A stretch of 64,000 nucleotides of DNA, from contig ONMZ01000001.1 of the NCBI GenBank assembly GCA_900319075.1, forward strand, positions 223,264 to 287,263, written 5' to 3'. Under the pieces are notes generated by a model. It ran no database searches. It was not told the origin of the DNA and saw only the letters and a program-made list of their open reading frames with translations. This document shows, piece after piece, positions 15,029-23,547 of the stretch. The stretch comes from an uncultured Eubacteriales bacterium (GTDB lineage: Bacteria; Bacillota; Clostridia; Oscillospirales; Ruminococcaceae). A program made the position numbers and the translations under genes. Numbering within the stretch: the first letter of the stretch is position 1; every line of letters starts with the position of its first letter.

Positions 15029-15298
15029 ATGGAAGAACTTATAAGCTATTTGCTTGCGCCTGTCGGACAGGTGGCACTCATCATCGGGCTTGCACAGCTC
15101 GTTAAGAACATCGGGCTAAGCACTAAGTATATACCACTGTTCGATGTTATATGCGGTCTTGTAGGCGGTATACTGGTATACTGTATCGAGTTTGATTATT
15201 CGTTCATTCAGAGCATTATGATAGGTCTTGCGATCGGTCTGTCAGCGTGCGGACTGTTCAGCGGAATAAAAAACGTTATCGAAAAGAAAGGGTGGTAA
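15029..15298 (+). CDS. Phage holin
   Basis: This 89-residue protein has three hydrophobic segments: VALIIGLAQLV, LFDVICGLVGGILVYCI and IMIGLAIGLSACGLFSGI. It ends with a charged tail (KNVIEKKGW). Holins of this size collect in the membrane and open it at a set time so that the endolysin can reach the wall. AAGGAGAG precedes the ATG by 7 bases. Position between the XhlA-like gene and the endolysin supports the call; the exact holin family is not certain. Confidence 0.82.
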   Translation: MEELISYLLAPVGQVALIIGLAQLVKNIGLSTKYIPLFDVICGLVGGILVYCIEFDYSFIQSIMIGLAIGLSACGLFSGIKNVIEKKGW

Positions 15299-15300
15299 TC

Positions 15301-15471
15301 ATGAGCGAGGAAATGAAAAAATCTATCTGCAAGTCAAGAGCTTACGGAGAGACAGCAGAAAAAACAGCAGAAATGCACGGCTGTACTGTTTCAGAGGTCA
15401 ATGAGGTCTGGGACAGCATGAAAGAAACTATCATTGAATACAAAGAGTTTTTCAGCGAAATGGGGGTATAA
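15301..15471 (+). CDS. Small acidic protein in the lysis module, unknown function
   Basis: Started at the ATG at 15301 behind GGGTGG, the product has 56 residues, MSEEMKKSICKSRAYGETAE onward, with a helix-turn-helix-like middle (TAEKTAEMHGCTVSEVNEVW). An upstream ATG at 15247 would overlap the holin gene by 52 bp and is unlikely. The gene ends 2 bp before the endolysin. It might be a small DNA-binding or lysis regulator; nothing firmer can be said. Confidence 0.62.
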   Translation: MSEEMKKSICKSRAYGETAEKTAEMHGCTVSEVNEVWDSMKETIIEYKEFFSEMGV

Positions 15472-15473
15472 AC

Positions 15474-16442
15474 ATGGCAAAGAGTGGAATTGATGTATCA
15501 CAGTGGCAGGGGACTATAAACTGGTCGCAGGTAAAGGGAAAGGTGGACTTTGCCCTTATCCGTGCAGGATATGGTGACACACTTTCCTACCCGAAACAGG
15601 TAGACTGGCAGTATGAAGCAAACTATAAGGGCTGTAAAGCAAACGGCATTCCCGTGGGAGTGTATTTCTATTCCTATGCAACTACAACAGCACAGGCAGA
15701 GCGTGAAGCTGATAGCTGCATAGCTCTTTTAAAGGGCAAGCAGTTTGAGTATCCGGTATATTACGATGTGGAGGAATTTGATATCTTCCGATCCGGAAAC
15801 ACCAACGCCATTATTACAGCGTTTTGTGACAAGCTTGAAAAGGCTGGATATTTCGTTGGTATCTATATCTACCGCAGCGCACTTCAGACCTATGTGAGCA
15901 AGCAGATACGTGAAAGATACGCCGTTGCAGTTGCCGAATACGGTCCAAAATGCAATTACGACGGACCATACGGGATCTGGCAGAACACCTCTGACTGGTC
16001 TTGCAGCGGCATAAGCGGCAGAGTTGATCATGACTATTGCTATGTGGACTATCCTAAGATAATCAAGGAAGCTGGAAGGAACGGCTATACCAAAGCACCA
16101 ACACCAGCTCCAGCTCCAAAGCCTGCACCAACACCAGCACCGAAGCCTGCGAAAAAGACTGTTGATGAGCTTGCACGAGAGGTTATAGCCGGCAAATGGA
16201 GCGCAGGCGAGTCACGCAGGAAGCTTCTTACAGCAGCAGGGTATGACTATAATGCGGTGCAGAATAAGGTAAACGAGATTCTTTACGGCACCAAGCCACA
16301 GCCGGCAAAAAAGTCCATCGACGAGATCGCCCGCGAGGTTATACGCGGAGACTGGGGCGTTGATCCCGAGCGCACAAGGCGATTGACAGCCGCAGGATAT
16401 GACGCAAAGGTAGTGCAAGCCCGCGTTAACCAGCTTATTTAA
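15474..16442 (+). CDS. Endolysin: GH25 muramidase with two Cpl-7 wall-binding repeats
   Basis: The 322-residue product starts with the GH25 lysozyme domain (residues 1-195): SGIDVSQWQGTINW with the first catalytic Asp, FALIRAGYG, and YYDVEEF with the acidic catalytic pair. It cuts the bond between N-acetylmuramic acid and N-acetylglucosamine. A Pro/Ala/Lys linker (APTPAPAPKPAPTPAPKP) leads to two Cpl-7/CW_7 repeats at about 228-270 and 283-322 (TVDELAREVIAGKWSAGESR and IDEIAREVIRGDWG), which bind peptidoglycan. No signal peptide, so release depends on the holin. Codon use is closer to the host than in the tail genes. Confidence 0.93.
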   Translation: MAKSGIDVSQWQGTINWSQVKGKVDFALIRAGYGDTLSYPKQVDWQYEANYKGCKANGIPVGVYFYSYATTTAQAEREADSCIALLKGKQFEYPVYYDVEEFDIFRSGNTNAIITAFCDKLEKAGYFVGIYIYRSALQTYVSKQIRERYAVAVAEYGPKCNYDGPYGIWQNTSDWSCSGISGRVDHDYCYVDYPKIIKEAGRNGYTKAPTPAPAPKPAPTPAPKPAKKTVDELAREVIAGKWSAGESRRKLLTAAGYDYNAVQNKVNEILYGTKPQPAKKSIDEIAREVIRGDWGVDPERTRRLTAAGYDAKVVQARVNQLI

Positions 16443-16490
16443 CGCTTATATCTTATTTTCTTATTCATTCCTTTTTTATACTCCCTTTTT

Positions 16491-16522
16491 AATCCCCTGC
16501 GGGCGGCAAACCGCAGGGGATT
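16491..16522 (+). terminator. Rho-independent terminator after the endolysin
   Basis: AATCCCCTGCGG and CCGCAGGGGATT form a perfect 12-bp stem with an 8-base loop, 48 bp after the endolysin stop, followed by TTGTTGT. It should end the late phage transcript. Confidence 0.85.
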
Positions 16523-16541
16523 TGTTGTCTAAATGACTGGC

Positions 16542-16589
16542 TATTTTTTGTCTAAAAAAATACTTATCTAATTATGTAGACAAAAAATA
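16542..16589. repeat. Perfect 13-bp inverted repeat at the prophage edge
   Basis: TATTTTTTGTCTA (16542-16554) and TAGACAAAAAATA (16577-16589) are separated by 22 bp of A/T-rich DNA. The right arm supplies the T-run of the ssrA terminator on the - strand. The symmetrical spacing could also be a recombinase or excisionase site near an attachment site; that is a guess. Confidence 0.6.
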
Positions 16590-16590
16590 A

Positions 16591-16614
16591 GCCCTTGAGT
16601 ATTACCTCAAGGGC
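16591..16614 (-). terminator. Terminator of ssrA
   Basis: GCCCTTGAG and CTCAAGGGC form a 9-bp stem with a 6-base loop. Read on the - strand it is followed by TTATTTTTTG, a good T-run. It lies 65 bp beyond the tmRNA 3' end. Confidence 0.82.
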
Positions 16615-16678
16615 TTTGTGACGACGCCGAAAAGACCGCTAACAATAAAATAGTAAGAGTGTTCGACTTTCGTGCAAA

Positions 16679-16990
16679 TGGTGGAGATGAGGAGAATCGA
16701 ACTCCTGTCCGAAAACCAATCCCTGCGAACTTCTACGAGTTTAGTCTGTTATTGCGGGCAAGCCCTTTTCCCTTACTCAACTACAGCCATTGCCCCACGG
16801 CGTTCACCACTAAGTCGACGCCTTTACCTGAGCCGTGGTACTCTCAGGCAAGACGGGCACTGCGCTTAGGCAGCAGCCAGTTCAAAATTATCGTTGTCGT
16901 CTAATTTTAAAACGTGTGCCGTTTTAAGAGTTTGCACAACTCTACTCGCTTATCGCACTTCAAAGTCCCCGTCGAAACCTTTACATCCCC
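16679..16990 (-). ncRNA. ssrA: tmRNA (ssrA)
   Basis: On the - strand the 5' end GGGGATGTAAAGGTTTCGAC and the 3' end TTCGATTCTCCTCATCTCCACCA-like half pair into the tRNA-like domain with an encoded CCA (16681-16679). The tag reading frame ends DDNDNFELAAA followed by TAA at 16868-16866. tmRNA with SmpB rescues ribosomes stalled on broken mRNA and tags the product for ClpXP. The length, about 312 bases, is at the short end for the two-piece-free form. smpB lies directly upstream. Confidence 0.93.
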
Positions 16991-17077
16991 ATGTATGATA
17001 TATATGATAAGACCGGATCGGTTTTTTCTCCGCCTGCGGCAAAGGAAAAGTCCGAAACAAAGTCTTACATCCCCGGA

Positions 17078-17548
17078 TCACTGATTACGTTCCTTCAGCG
17101 TTCTTTCGATCTCACGTGCGGCAGCCTTATTTGCCATATCCTCACGCTTGTCGTGCAGCTTTTTACCCTTGCAAAGACCAAGCTCAAGCTTTACCCTGCT
17201 GTCCTTAAAATACAGCGAAAGGGGAATAAGCGTCAGCCCCTCCTGCTTGACCTTGCCAAGAAGCCTCATTATTTCACGTTTATGGAGCAGCAGCCTTCTG
17301 ACCCTCAAAGGATCACGGTTGAAAATGTTACCCTGCTCATAGGGGGAGATATGCATACCCTTTACCCACATCTCACCGTCGTCGATAGAGCACCAGCTGT
17401 CTTTAAGATTTACACCGCCGCCTCTGATCGACTTGACCTCTGTACCCACCAGTTCGATGCCGCACTCGATGCTTTCCAGCACGAAATAGTCGTGGCGAGC
17501 CTTGCGGTTGTCAGCGATCTGTTTGGTGCCTTTCTTATTAACAGCCAT
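17078..17548 (-). CDS. smpB: SsrA-binding protein SmpB
   Basis: The start used is the ATG at 17548, 8 bases after AAAGGAG, giving 156 residues; the GTG at 17557 sits on that site. The OB-fold pattern is clear: [34 protein letters not shown], then [36 protein letters not shown] and a basic C-terminal tail ([25 protein letters not shown]) that enters the ribosome. It delivers tmRNA to stalled ribosomes. ssrA follows 87 bp downstream on the same strand. Confidence 0.97.
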   Translation of the reverse strand: MAVNKKGTKQIADNRKARHDYFVLESIECGIELVGTEVKSIRGGGVNLKDSWCSIDDGEMWVKGMHISPYEQGNIFNRDPLRVRRLLLHKREIMRLLGKVKQEGLTLIPLSLYFKDSRVKLELGLCKGKKLHDKREDMANKAAAREIERTLKERNQ

Positions 17549-17785
17549 TTTTCTCACTCCTTTCAGAGTATTTCATTATATCACGCCATTATTTCTTTGT
17601 CAAGGAGTTTTTGTCACATATGGCTTTTAAAGCCCAAAAACACACTTAAATAACAGAAAATAACAATAAGATAATTATTTCATTCATAAAAAATTAATAA
17701 TATGACACACATAATCATCACATAAATATAGTATAATTTGCACGTTATATTGTAAACCAAATACAGTATGGAAAGGAAAAATGAA

Positions 17786-19051
17786 ATGTTAAAGAAAATT
17801 TCGGCTTTAATAATTGCACTTACAATGTGCGCTGCTATGCTTTCGGGCTGCAACAATTCAAGTTCGGGCGATGCTGACTCGGGTTCTTCTGATGTTTCAA
17901 GCGCTGCCGAAGCATCTTCCGGTGCAGACGGCTCCTCACCTGACAGTGCGGTTGTTCCGCCTCAGCAGCAAAACACTGTTGCAGAGCCTTCTCTGACTAT
18001 CGACGGCAAGAAGATGGATATAAACAATTTCACCATGTTGACCATTAACGGAGTTGACGTTGATTTTCTCACGTTTAGATACTTCTATTTTTACACAGTA
18101 AACCAGTTCACACAGAATTACGGTGCAACACTGGATACGCTGAAGTCTGTTCAGGGTGGATTTGAGGATCTTATCAAGCAGACTGTAAACAACATCAAAA
18201 ACAGCAGAATGGTCGTTGATGTTTTTGCAAAGGACGGAAATATAACACTTAACGACGATGACAAAAAGGCTATCGAAGAAAACTACAAGCAGACAAAGTC
18301 TCAGTTCTCCAGCGATACCGAATTCCAAAACCAGCTTAAAAACGCATATCTCACCGAAGATATCCTTAGAAAAAACATTGAATACAGCCAGCTCACAAAC
18401 AAAATCAGCACCACCCTCTTTACAAACGAGGGCAAATATGCTACAAAGAAGGCAGATTTCAGAAACATAGCTAAAGACTCTTCCAAGTTTGCCTGTGAGA
18501 TGCATATTATGATACCTTACTTCTCCGAGGTGGAGCTTGATGCTGAAACTATGAAAAACTACGATACGATGACCCTTGAAAGCAAGCTTGCTGCTAAACA
18601 GACAGCGTACACAGCCCTTGACGATGCAGGCAGGGAGAAGGCTAAGAACGCTGCCAAGGCAAAGGCTGATGAGGCACTGAAAAAGGCTGCTGCCGGCGAG
18701 GACTTTGCAGGTCTTATCAAGACATACGGCTGGGATACGGCGCTTGCTGCAAATCCGGAAGGGTACTATTTCAGCAAGGATAACTCCGAATTTCCCACAG
18801 AGCTTGTGTCAAAGACCTTTACTTTGAAGGAAAACGAAGTTGCTAAAGATCTTATCAACAACGACACTTATGGCTACTTTATCGTAAAGCGCTGCAATAT
18901 AAACATGGATTATGTTGAAAAGAACATCGACAATATGATCGCTCAATACGATCAGCCAAGGATAGACAAGCTTATCCAGGAAAAAGCAGACGGACTTACG
19001 GTCAAATACTGTGACGGCTGGGACAAGCTGACTATCGACAGCATAACCTGA
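17786..19051 (+). CDS. PrsA-like foldase lipoprotein (parvulin-type peptidyl-prolyl isomerase)
   Basis: The start chosen is the ATG at 17786, 8 bases after GGAAAGGA; it gives 421 residues. A lipoprotein signal peptide (MLKKISALIIALTMCAAMLSGC) has lipobox LSGC, followed by a long Ser/Ala/Asp-rich linker. Residues of the middle form the SurA-like helical chaperone region; the C-terminal part (ADEALKKAAAGEDFAGLIKTYG, EGYYFSKDNSEFP, VSKTFTLKENEVAKDLI, YGYFIVKRC) follows the parvulin pattern, though the usual catalytic residues are not obvious. It probably folds secreted proteins outside the membrane. Confidence 0.82.
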   Translation: MLKKISALIIALTMCAAMLSGCNNSSSGDADSGSSDVSSAAEASSGADGSSPDSAVVPPQQQNTVAEPSLTIDGKKMDINNFTMLTINGVDVDFLTFRYFYFYTVNQFTQNYGATLDTLKSVQGGFEDLIKQTVNNIKNSRMVVDVFAKDGNITLNDDDKKAIEENYKQTKSQFSSDTEFQNQLKNAYLTEDILRKNIEYSQLTNKISTTLFTNEGKYATKKADFRNIAKDSSKFACEMHIMIPYFSEVELDAETMKNYDTMTLESKLAAKQTAYTALDDAGREKAKNAAKAKADEALKKAAAGEDFAGLIKTYGWDTALAANPEGYYFSKDNSEFPTELVSKTFTLKENEVAKDLINNDTYGYFIVKRCNINMDYVEKNIDNMIAQYDQPRIDKLIQEKADGLTVKYCDGWDKLTIDSIT

Positions 19052-19068
19052 CACAGCAAAATAATATT

Positions 19069-19095
19069 CCCGGGGATCAATTCAAGTTCCCCGGG
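19069..19095. terminator. Terminator between the foldase gene and ldh
   Basis: CCCGGGGA and TCCCCGGG form an 8-bp G/C-rich stem with an 11-base loop, followed on the + strand by ATCTTTTTTT. It lies 17 bp after the foldase stop; the convergent ldh gene ends at 19147 and may share it. Confidence 0.8.
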
Positions 19096-19146
19096 ATCTT
19101 TTTTTCTGAAAATATCTGTATTATTCCTGTGCTGCCACGATCGGTT

Positions 19147-20100
19147 TTACAGATTCAGTCCGTTGAAGGATTCTGCAAGAACAGATCTTGATCTATTGAA
19201 TTTTTCCATTTCCTCCTGGGTAAGTGAAAGCTCAAGCACCTCTTTGACTCCGTTTCTGCCGATTATGCTGGGCACACCGATAAAAACATCGTTCCCACCA
19301 TATTCACCGGAAAGCTTTGCCGACACGGTAAGCACGCTGTTCTCATCGCCAAGTATGGCTTTTACTATTCTTGTTATTGCCATACCGATACCGTAGTATG
19401 TGGCATTTTTCGCCTCTATTATCTTATATGCTGAGGTACGTACCTGTTCCTCTATTTTCACCATATCCTCACGGCAATAGGAATTGCGCTTATCGTCAAG
19501 CAACTGCGCTACCGACTTAGTTGCAAGCATAACCTGGGACAATGGCACAAACTCGCTGTCACCATGCTCACCGATAACGTAGCCGTGGATGTTCTTGGGA
19601 TCGACGGTAAAATAATCTCCCAGCAGATAACGCAGCCTTGCGGTATCAAGAGATGTTCCCGTGCCGATCACCTTAGCTGCCCCGAAACGTGATAGCTCAA
19701 AAGTTACCCTTGTCATAATGTCCACGGGATTTGTTGCCACAAGGAAGATACCATCAAATCCGGACTTTACAACAGGAGTGATTATAGAGCGGAACACTTC
19801 TGTATTTCTCTGAAGCAGATCAAGCCTTGTTTCCCCTTCCTTCTGGGCAACGCCGGCTGCAATAACAACGATATCTGCATCTTTACAGTCGCTATACTCA
19901 CCGGCATATATCTTCATATTGGATTTTGCAAACGCAAGTCCGTGGTTAAGATCCATAGCCTCTCCGTTAGCTCTGACCTTATTTATGTCGATAAGCACCA
20001 GCTCATTGCAGATACCGCCCTGATTAACAAGGGCATATGCAAAGCTCATTCCCACCATTCCCGTGCCGATAAGCACAACTTTTCTTCTGTCGGTTGTCAT
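19147..20100 (-). CDS. ldh: L-lactate dehydrogenase
   Basis: The 317-residue enzyme reduces pyruvate to lactate with NADH. It has the nucleotide-binding glycine motif VVLIGTGMVGMSFAYAL, the DLLQRN and ATNPVDIMT segments, the substrate-binding Arg region GTGTSLDTARLRYLLG, and the active-site His in GEHGDSEFVPLS. The ATG at 20100 is 8 bases from AAAGG; the one at 20109 is too close. It lies 18 bp after an uncharacterised gene on the same strand, with which it probably forms an operon. A malate dehydrogenase is unlikely given GEHGDSE and length. Confidence 0.93.
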   Translation of the reverse strand: MTTDRRKVVLIGTGMVGMSFAYALVNQGGICNELVLIDINKVRANGEAMDLNHGLAFAKSNMKIYAGEYSDCKDADIVVIAAGVAQKEGETRLDLLQRNTEVFRSIITPVVKSGFDGIFLVATNPVDIMTRVTFELSRFGAAKVIGTGTSLDTARLRYLLGDYFTVDPKNIHGYVIGEHGDSEFVPLSQVMLATKSVAQLLDDKRNSYCREDMVKIEEQVRTSAYKIIEAKNATYYGIGMAITRIVKAILGDENSVLTVSAKLSGEYGGNDVFIGVPSIIGRNGVKEVLELSLTQEEMEKFNRSRSVLAESFNGLNL

Positions 20101-20118
20101 ATAAAACATCCTTTCATT

Positions 20119-20871
20119 TTAATAGTCAATTATTATGAGTGTACCATTTTCCTTTGAATGTTTAACAGCTCTGTACATTATTGAATAGGCAAATTTTGCA
20201 AGAGAAAGGGTATCATACTCGGTATGTATCTGTCCCATCTGCACCTTTTGACCGGTGTAATAGGCATCGTCCGGATACCCCTCGTTATCTGTCCAGCTTA
20301 GTATTGTCTGTTCATCTGCTTTCCATTCAATGCTATTGATCTGTTCAAGCTCCCATTCAAGCATACCTACCGTACCGACCACACGCTCATGGCCTGTTGG
20401 AAGATAGCCTTTCCACATAAATTCATCTGCGATAGGCAGCCACCATTCACACTCAAAAAGGGTGATTCCCTCACGTTCTTTTGAGCAATAAAGCTCATAA
20501 AGAGGGTCTTTCCAGAAATTATAATCCTTAGGTATAGTTTGTGCAAGGGGCTTATCTACGATATGTGCACAGACATAAGCAAGAAGTGCATAATAGGCGC
20601 ACCAATCGGGCTTATTGGTATAATAGGGCGTGATTTCGTTATCCTCGTTCCATACCACAGGCTTTGTAAGGCTTGGAGCAAAGATCCGGAGAAGCTGCTG
20701 TTTCCAGCCCAGTACACCTGCGGTTATTTCTTCCAAAGAGGCGGGATCCCGGTCATTATCTCTGACCATACGGACTTCAAATCCGTTTTCAATGCCCCAT
20801 TGCTGTACAGATGTCAGCCAGTTACGGCTGTAATATCTGATGAGAGTTCCGCAATAAACATCAAGTCCCAT
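20119..20871 (-). CDS. Conserved hypothetical protein upstream of ldh
   Basis: Started at the ATG at 20871 behind GGGGGG, the product has 250 residues. I do not recognise a family. It is a soluble, Trp/Tyr-rich, acidic protein: MGLDVYCGTLIRYYSRNW, then ITPYYTNKPDWCAYYALLAYV, LFECEWWLPIADEFMWKGYLPTGHE and YAYSIMYRAVKHSKENGTL-like C-terminal helix. No signal peptide or membrane segment. A strong promoter lies 31 bp upstream and ldh follows 18 bp downstream. Confidence 0.75.
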   Translation of the reverse strand: MGLDVYCGTLIRYYSRNWLTSVQQWGIENGFEVRMVRDNDRDPASLEEITAGVLGWKQQLLRIFAPSLTKPVVWNEDNEITPYYTNKPDWCAYYALLAYVCAHIVDKPLAQTIPKDYNFWKDPLYELYCSKEREGITLFECEWWLPIADEFMWKGYLPTGHERVVGTVGMLEWELEQINSIEWKADEQTILSWTDNEGYPDDAYYTGQKVQMGQIHTEYDTLSLAKFAYSIMYRAVKHSKENGTLIIIDY

Positions 20872-20901
20872 ATTACCCCCCATTGATCATAATATATATA
20901 A

Positions 20902-20930
20902 ATGATACCACAATGTTCCTTCAAAGTCAA
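20902..20930 (-). promoter_or_regulatory. SigA-type promoter for the hypothetical gene and ldh
   Basis: On the - strand TTGACT (20930-20925), 17 bases, TATCAT (20907-20902). It is placed about 35 bp before the start at 20871. Confidence 0.75.
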
Positions 20931-20935
20931 CAAAA

Positions 20936-20959
20936 AAAGCGCCCTGAAAAGGACGCTTT
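20936..20959 (-). terminator. Terminator of the purine permease gene
   Basis: On the - strand AAAGCGTCC and GGGCGCTTT pair (one mismatch) around TTTTCA, followed by TTTT. It lies 17 bp after the permease stop. Confidence 0.72.
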
Positions 20960-20975
20960 GTGAGAATATCGTTTA

Positions 20976-22337
20976 TTACAGGAAAATATAGTTAAGAATG
21001 AACAGTCCGGCAAGTACATACATCAGCGGATTTATCTTCTTGAACTTTCCTGTTGCCAGGTTTATAGCCACATAAGAGATGACTCCAACGGCAATACCGT
21101 CTGCTATACTGTAAAACATAGGCATTGCGACTACACAGAAATATGCCGGGATAGCATCGGTAAGATTATCGTCGTCAAACTTTATCTTAGCAATATTTGA
21201 AAACATCAGAAATCCCACAAACATAAGCGCAGGAGCTGTTGCAAATGAGGGGATTGATGTAAATATCGGTGCCAGCAGCGTGGACAAAAGGAACAAAATT
21301 GCCGTAACAACGGCGGTAAATCCGGTCCTGCCGCCTGCTCCCACACCTGCGGCAGATTCTACAAAGGTGGTAGTTGTTGACGTACCAAGCACAGCGCCGC
21401 TGGAGGATGCAATGGCATCTGCAAGAAGGGCAGACTTTACTCCGGGCAGTCTTCCCTCTTCATCAAGCATATTCGCCTTTGACGAAACACCGATAAGCGT
21501 GCCGATAGTATCAAACATATCCACAAATAAAAATGAAAGTACTACCACAATGAAATTAAATATACCTATTTCAGAATAATTGATATTAAAGCATTGTCCG
21601 AAAGTTTTTCCAAGGGACGAAAAATCCGGCATACTGAAGTTGGGGATAAGGGTATAGAACCCTAACTCGGCGTTTGGCTTGTAAAATCCTACAAGTTCGC
21701 AGCCAATACCCAGCAGCCAGGTGAAAAAAATACCGATAAGTATTGAACCGTGTACCTTTTTAACGTGAAGGATAGATATAAGCAAAAGACCAAGAATCGC
21801 AAGAACGGCACAAACACCTTTGGTATAAAGGTCGTCTGAAAAATGGATCATATCAACAAGAGTAGAATCGCTTTTTACCGCAAGATTTGCATTCTGAAGT
21901 CCGATAAATGCAATAAACAGTCCTATACCCACCGATACAGCCTGCTTGAGGGACAAGGGGATACAATTGAAAATAGCTTCACGGATATTTGTAAGAGTGA
22001 GCAGTATAAAAATAATACCCTCAACAAAAACGGCAAAAAGTGCTACCTGCCATGAATAACCCATTGCACCGCAGACGGTATATGCAAAAAACGCATTTAC
22101 ACCCATACCTGCTGAAAGTGCAAAAGGAAGATTTGCCAATAGTCCCATGCACAAAGTTCCGATAAACGATGCAAGACAGGTCGCAAGCATTACAGCATTT
22201 TTATCCATTCCGGCACCTGCAAGGATATCCGGATTTACCGCAAGGATATACGCCATTGTCATAAAGGTGACCACGCCCGCCATGATCTCAGTGCCTATGG
22301 TACTTCCCTTTTCCTTGATCTTAAAAAACTTTTCCAT
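20976..22337 (-). CDS. Guanine/hypoxanthine permease, AzgA/PbuG type (NCS2-like)
   Basis: This 453-residue polytopic protein has the AzgA pattern: STIGTEIMAGVVTFMTMAYILAVNP at the N-terminus, FALSAGMGVNAFFAYTVC, and LGTSTTTTFVESAAGVGAGGRTGFTAVVT in the middle, with about 12 to 14 membrane segments. The family imports purine bases by proton symport. An ACCTGAAAACAGGT hairpin precedes the ribosome site, but no purine riboswitch core is seen. It is monocistronic, with its own promoter and terminator. Which purine it carries cannot be told. Confidence 0.9.
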   Translation of the reverse strand: MEKFFKIKEKGSTIGTEIMAGVVTFMTMAYILAVNPDILAGAGMDKNAVMLATCLASFIGTLCMGLLANLPFALSAGMGVNAFFAYTVCGAMGYSWQVALFAVFVEGIIFILLTLTNIREAIFNCIPLSLKQAVSVGIGLFIAFIGLQNANLAVKSDSTLVDMIHFSDDLYTKGVCAVLAILGLLLISILHVKKVHGSILIGIFFTWLLGIGCELVGFYKPNAELGFYTLIPNFSMPDFSSLGKTFGQCFNINYSEIGIFNFIVVVLSFLFVDMFDTIGTLIGVSSKANMLDEEGRLPGVKSALLADAIASSSGAVLGTSTTTTFVESAAGVGAGGRTGFTAVVTAILFLLSTLLAPIFTSIPSFATAPALMFVGFLMFSNIAKIKFDDDNLTDAIPAYFCVVAMPMFYSIADGIAVGVISYVAINLATGKFKKINPLMYVLAGLFILNYIFL

Positions 22338-22415
22338 TCATACTTCTCCTTTTCACCTGAAAACAGGTTGATAAAAGCATCCCAATAACATATCTGTTAA
22401 AATATCCCTTAGATA

Positions 22416-22444
22416 ATTATACTCCACCACGAAAAAAAAGTCAA
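22416..22444 (-). promoter_or_regulatory. SigA-type promoter of the purine permease gene
   Basis: On the - strand TTGACT (22444-22439), 17 bases, TATAAT (22421-22416), about 80 bp before the start codon. Confidence 0.8.
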
Positions 22445-22462
22445 TCGCACCGCATAAAAAAA

Positions 22463-22481
22463 CACGCCCTTTTCAGGCGTG
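22463..22481 (-). terminator. Terminator overlapping the end of the YczE-like gene
   Basis: On the - strand CACGCC and GGCGTG flank a short loop, followed by TTTTTTT. The TGA stop of the gene (22475-22473) lies inside the loop, so the hairpin is partly coding. Confidence 0.8.
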
Positions 22482-23147
22482 CCGGGTGCTGTTGAATTTT
22501 TTAAGCAAAGGCTTGGAAATATGAAAATTGAAAAACTCGATCAGCGGTCCCATGAAAAGTGCGGTTATTACCGTTCCCACACCAACCGATCCACTTATCG
22601 TATCAAAGTTTCCTCCGCCTATAACAAATAAGCAGATACCTATAATTATACAAACTATATCGGTAAGTATGCGGTCATATTTGAATTTCCATATCTTCCA
22701 CTTGTTATACATTACCAGAGCTACTGCATCATATGTTGAAACGCCAAGGTCTGCGGTCATATACAAGGAAAGGGAAAGACAGATAGAAACAATGCCCACA
22801 GCCAGAAAAACGACCCTTATCCAAAGAGAAGGCCGGGCAATAAGATCTGTCAGCAGATCCTGAGTAAATTTGACTATATAGCCAAGGAAAAGCAGGTTTA
22901 TAACTGTGGCAATACCGATATAGTGCTTTTCGGTAAACAAAGCAAAAAGCAGCAAAACAGCGTTTACAATAACATAAAGCGTTCCAAAGCTTATGGGTAC
23001 AACATAATCAAGCCCCGCCATAAGTGTCTGAAACGGATCAACGCCCAAAGCAGCAAACTTGAACATACCTATACTTACAGCACAGATAAAAACTCCCGCA
23101 AAGGACATTATTATCCTAACGGGACCGATCGCTTTCAGCTTTTCCAC
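22473..23147 (-). CDS. YczE/YyaS-type integral membrane protein
   Basis: The 224-residue protein has five or six membrane segments and the YczE pattern: MSFAGVFICAVSIGMFKFAALGVDPFQTLMAGL near the N-terminus and SLYMTADLGVSTYDAVALVMY in the second half, a repeated half-domain. In Bacillus, YczE-type genes sit near regulators and lipopeptide clusters, but the transported compound is unknown. GGGGTGGTAAGGTGG lies before the ATG. Promoter and terminator show that it is a single-gene unit. Confidence 0.82.
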   Translation of the reverse strand: MEKLKAIGPVRIIMSFAGVFICAVSIGMFKFAALGVDPFQTLMAGLDYVVPISFGTLYVIVNAVLLLFALFTEKHYIGIATVINLLFLGYIVKFTQDLLTDLIARPSLWIRVVFLAVGIVSICLSLSLYMTADLGVSTYDAVALVMYNKWKIWKFKYDRILTDIVCIIIGICLFVIGGGNFDTISGSVGVGTVITALFMGPLIEFFNFHISKPLLKKFNSTRHA

Positions 23148-23175
23148 CTTACCACCCCTTTTTCATCTCAGGGGT

Positions 23176-23204
23176 ATTTTATCACACCATGCAAATAAAG
23201 TCAA
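23176..23204 (-). promoter_or_regulatory. SigA-type promoter of the YczE-like gene
   Basis: On the - strand TTGACT (23204-23199), 17 bases, TAAAAT (23181-23176), 28 bp before the ATG. It lies just after the tRNA-Pro terminator. Confidence 0.75.
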
Positions 23205-23210
23205 CAAAAA

Positions 23211-23238
23211 AGTCTTACCCGAAAAAACGGATAAGACT
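23211..23238 (-). terminator. Terminator of tRNA-Pro
   Basis: On the - strand AGTCTTATCCG and CGGGTAAGACT pair with one mismatch around TTTTTT, followed by TTTTTTG. It starts 5 bp after the tRNA 3' end. Confidence 0.85.
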
Positions 23239-23242
23239 TTAT

Positions 23243-23319
23243 TGGTCGGAGTGACCCGATTTGAACGGGCGACCTCTACCACCCCAAGGTAGCGCGCTAC
23301 CAATCTGCGCCACACCCCG
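23243..23319 (-). tRNA. tRNA-Pro, anticodon GGG
   Basis: The - strand folds as a cloverleaf: acceptor CGGGGTG pairs with CACTCCG (one G-T pair), D arm GGCGC..GCGC, anticodon stem CTACC/GGTAG with loop TTGGGGT (anticodon GGG), T arm CGGGT..-type stem with TTCAAAT loop. The 3' CCA is encoded (23245-23243). It decodes CCC and CCU. Confidence 0.95.
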
Positions 23320-23480
23320 AAAACTTATTATTCAAAACCGACAAAGGGCTTTCAAACGTATAATATTATACCATTACTTGACCATTTTGTCAACCCCTCA
23401 AAGTATAGATTTATCACAAGCACACACAGGCTCTCAGCCTCGGCTTTTTTTATAAATTATTATTGTTTTTTGAAAAATTA

Positions 23481-23509
23481 TTGACAAATCCGTCAAATTG
23501 TATTATAAT
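23481..23509 (+). promoter_or_regulatory. Consensus SigA promoter of the YegP-like gene
   Basis: TTGACA (23481-23486), 17 bases, TATAAT (23504-23509): a full match to both boxes, so expression should be high. The start codon is 39 bp downstream. Confidence 0.88.
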
Positions 23510-23547
23510 ATGTTCGTAAACTTTAATATGAAAGCGAGGTCATTTCA

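Noticed and set aside
22338..22440. Purine riboswitch ahead of the permease gene
   Set aside because: The leader is short and lacks the paired-loop core; only a small ACCTG/CAGGT hairpin is present.
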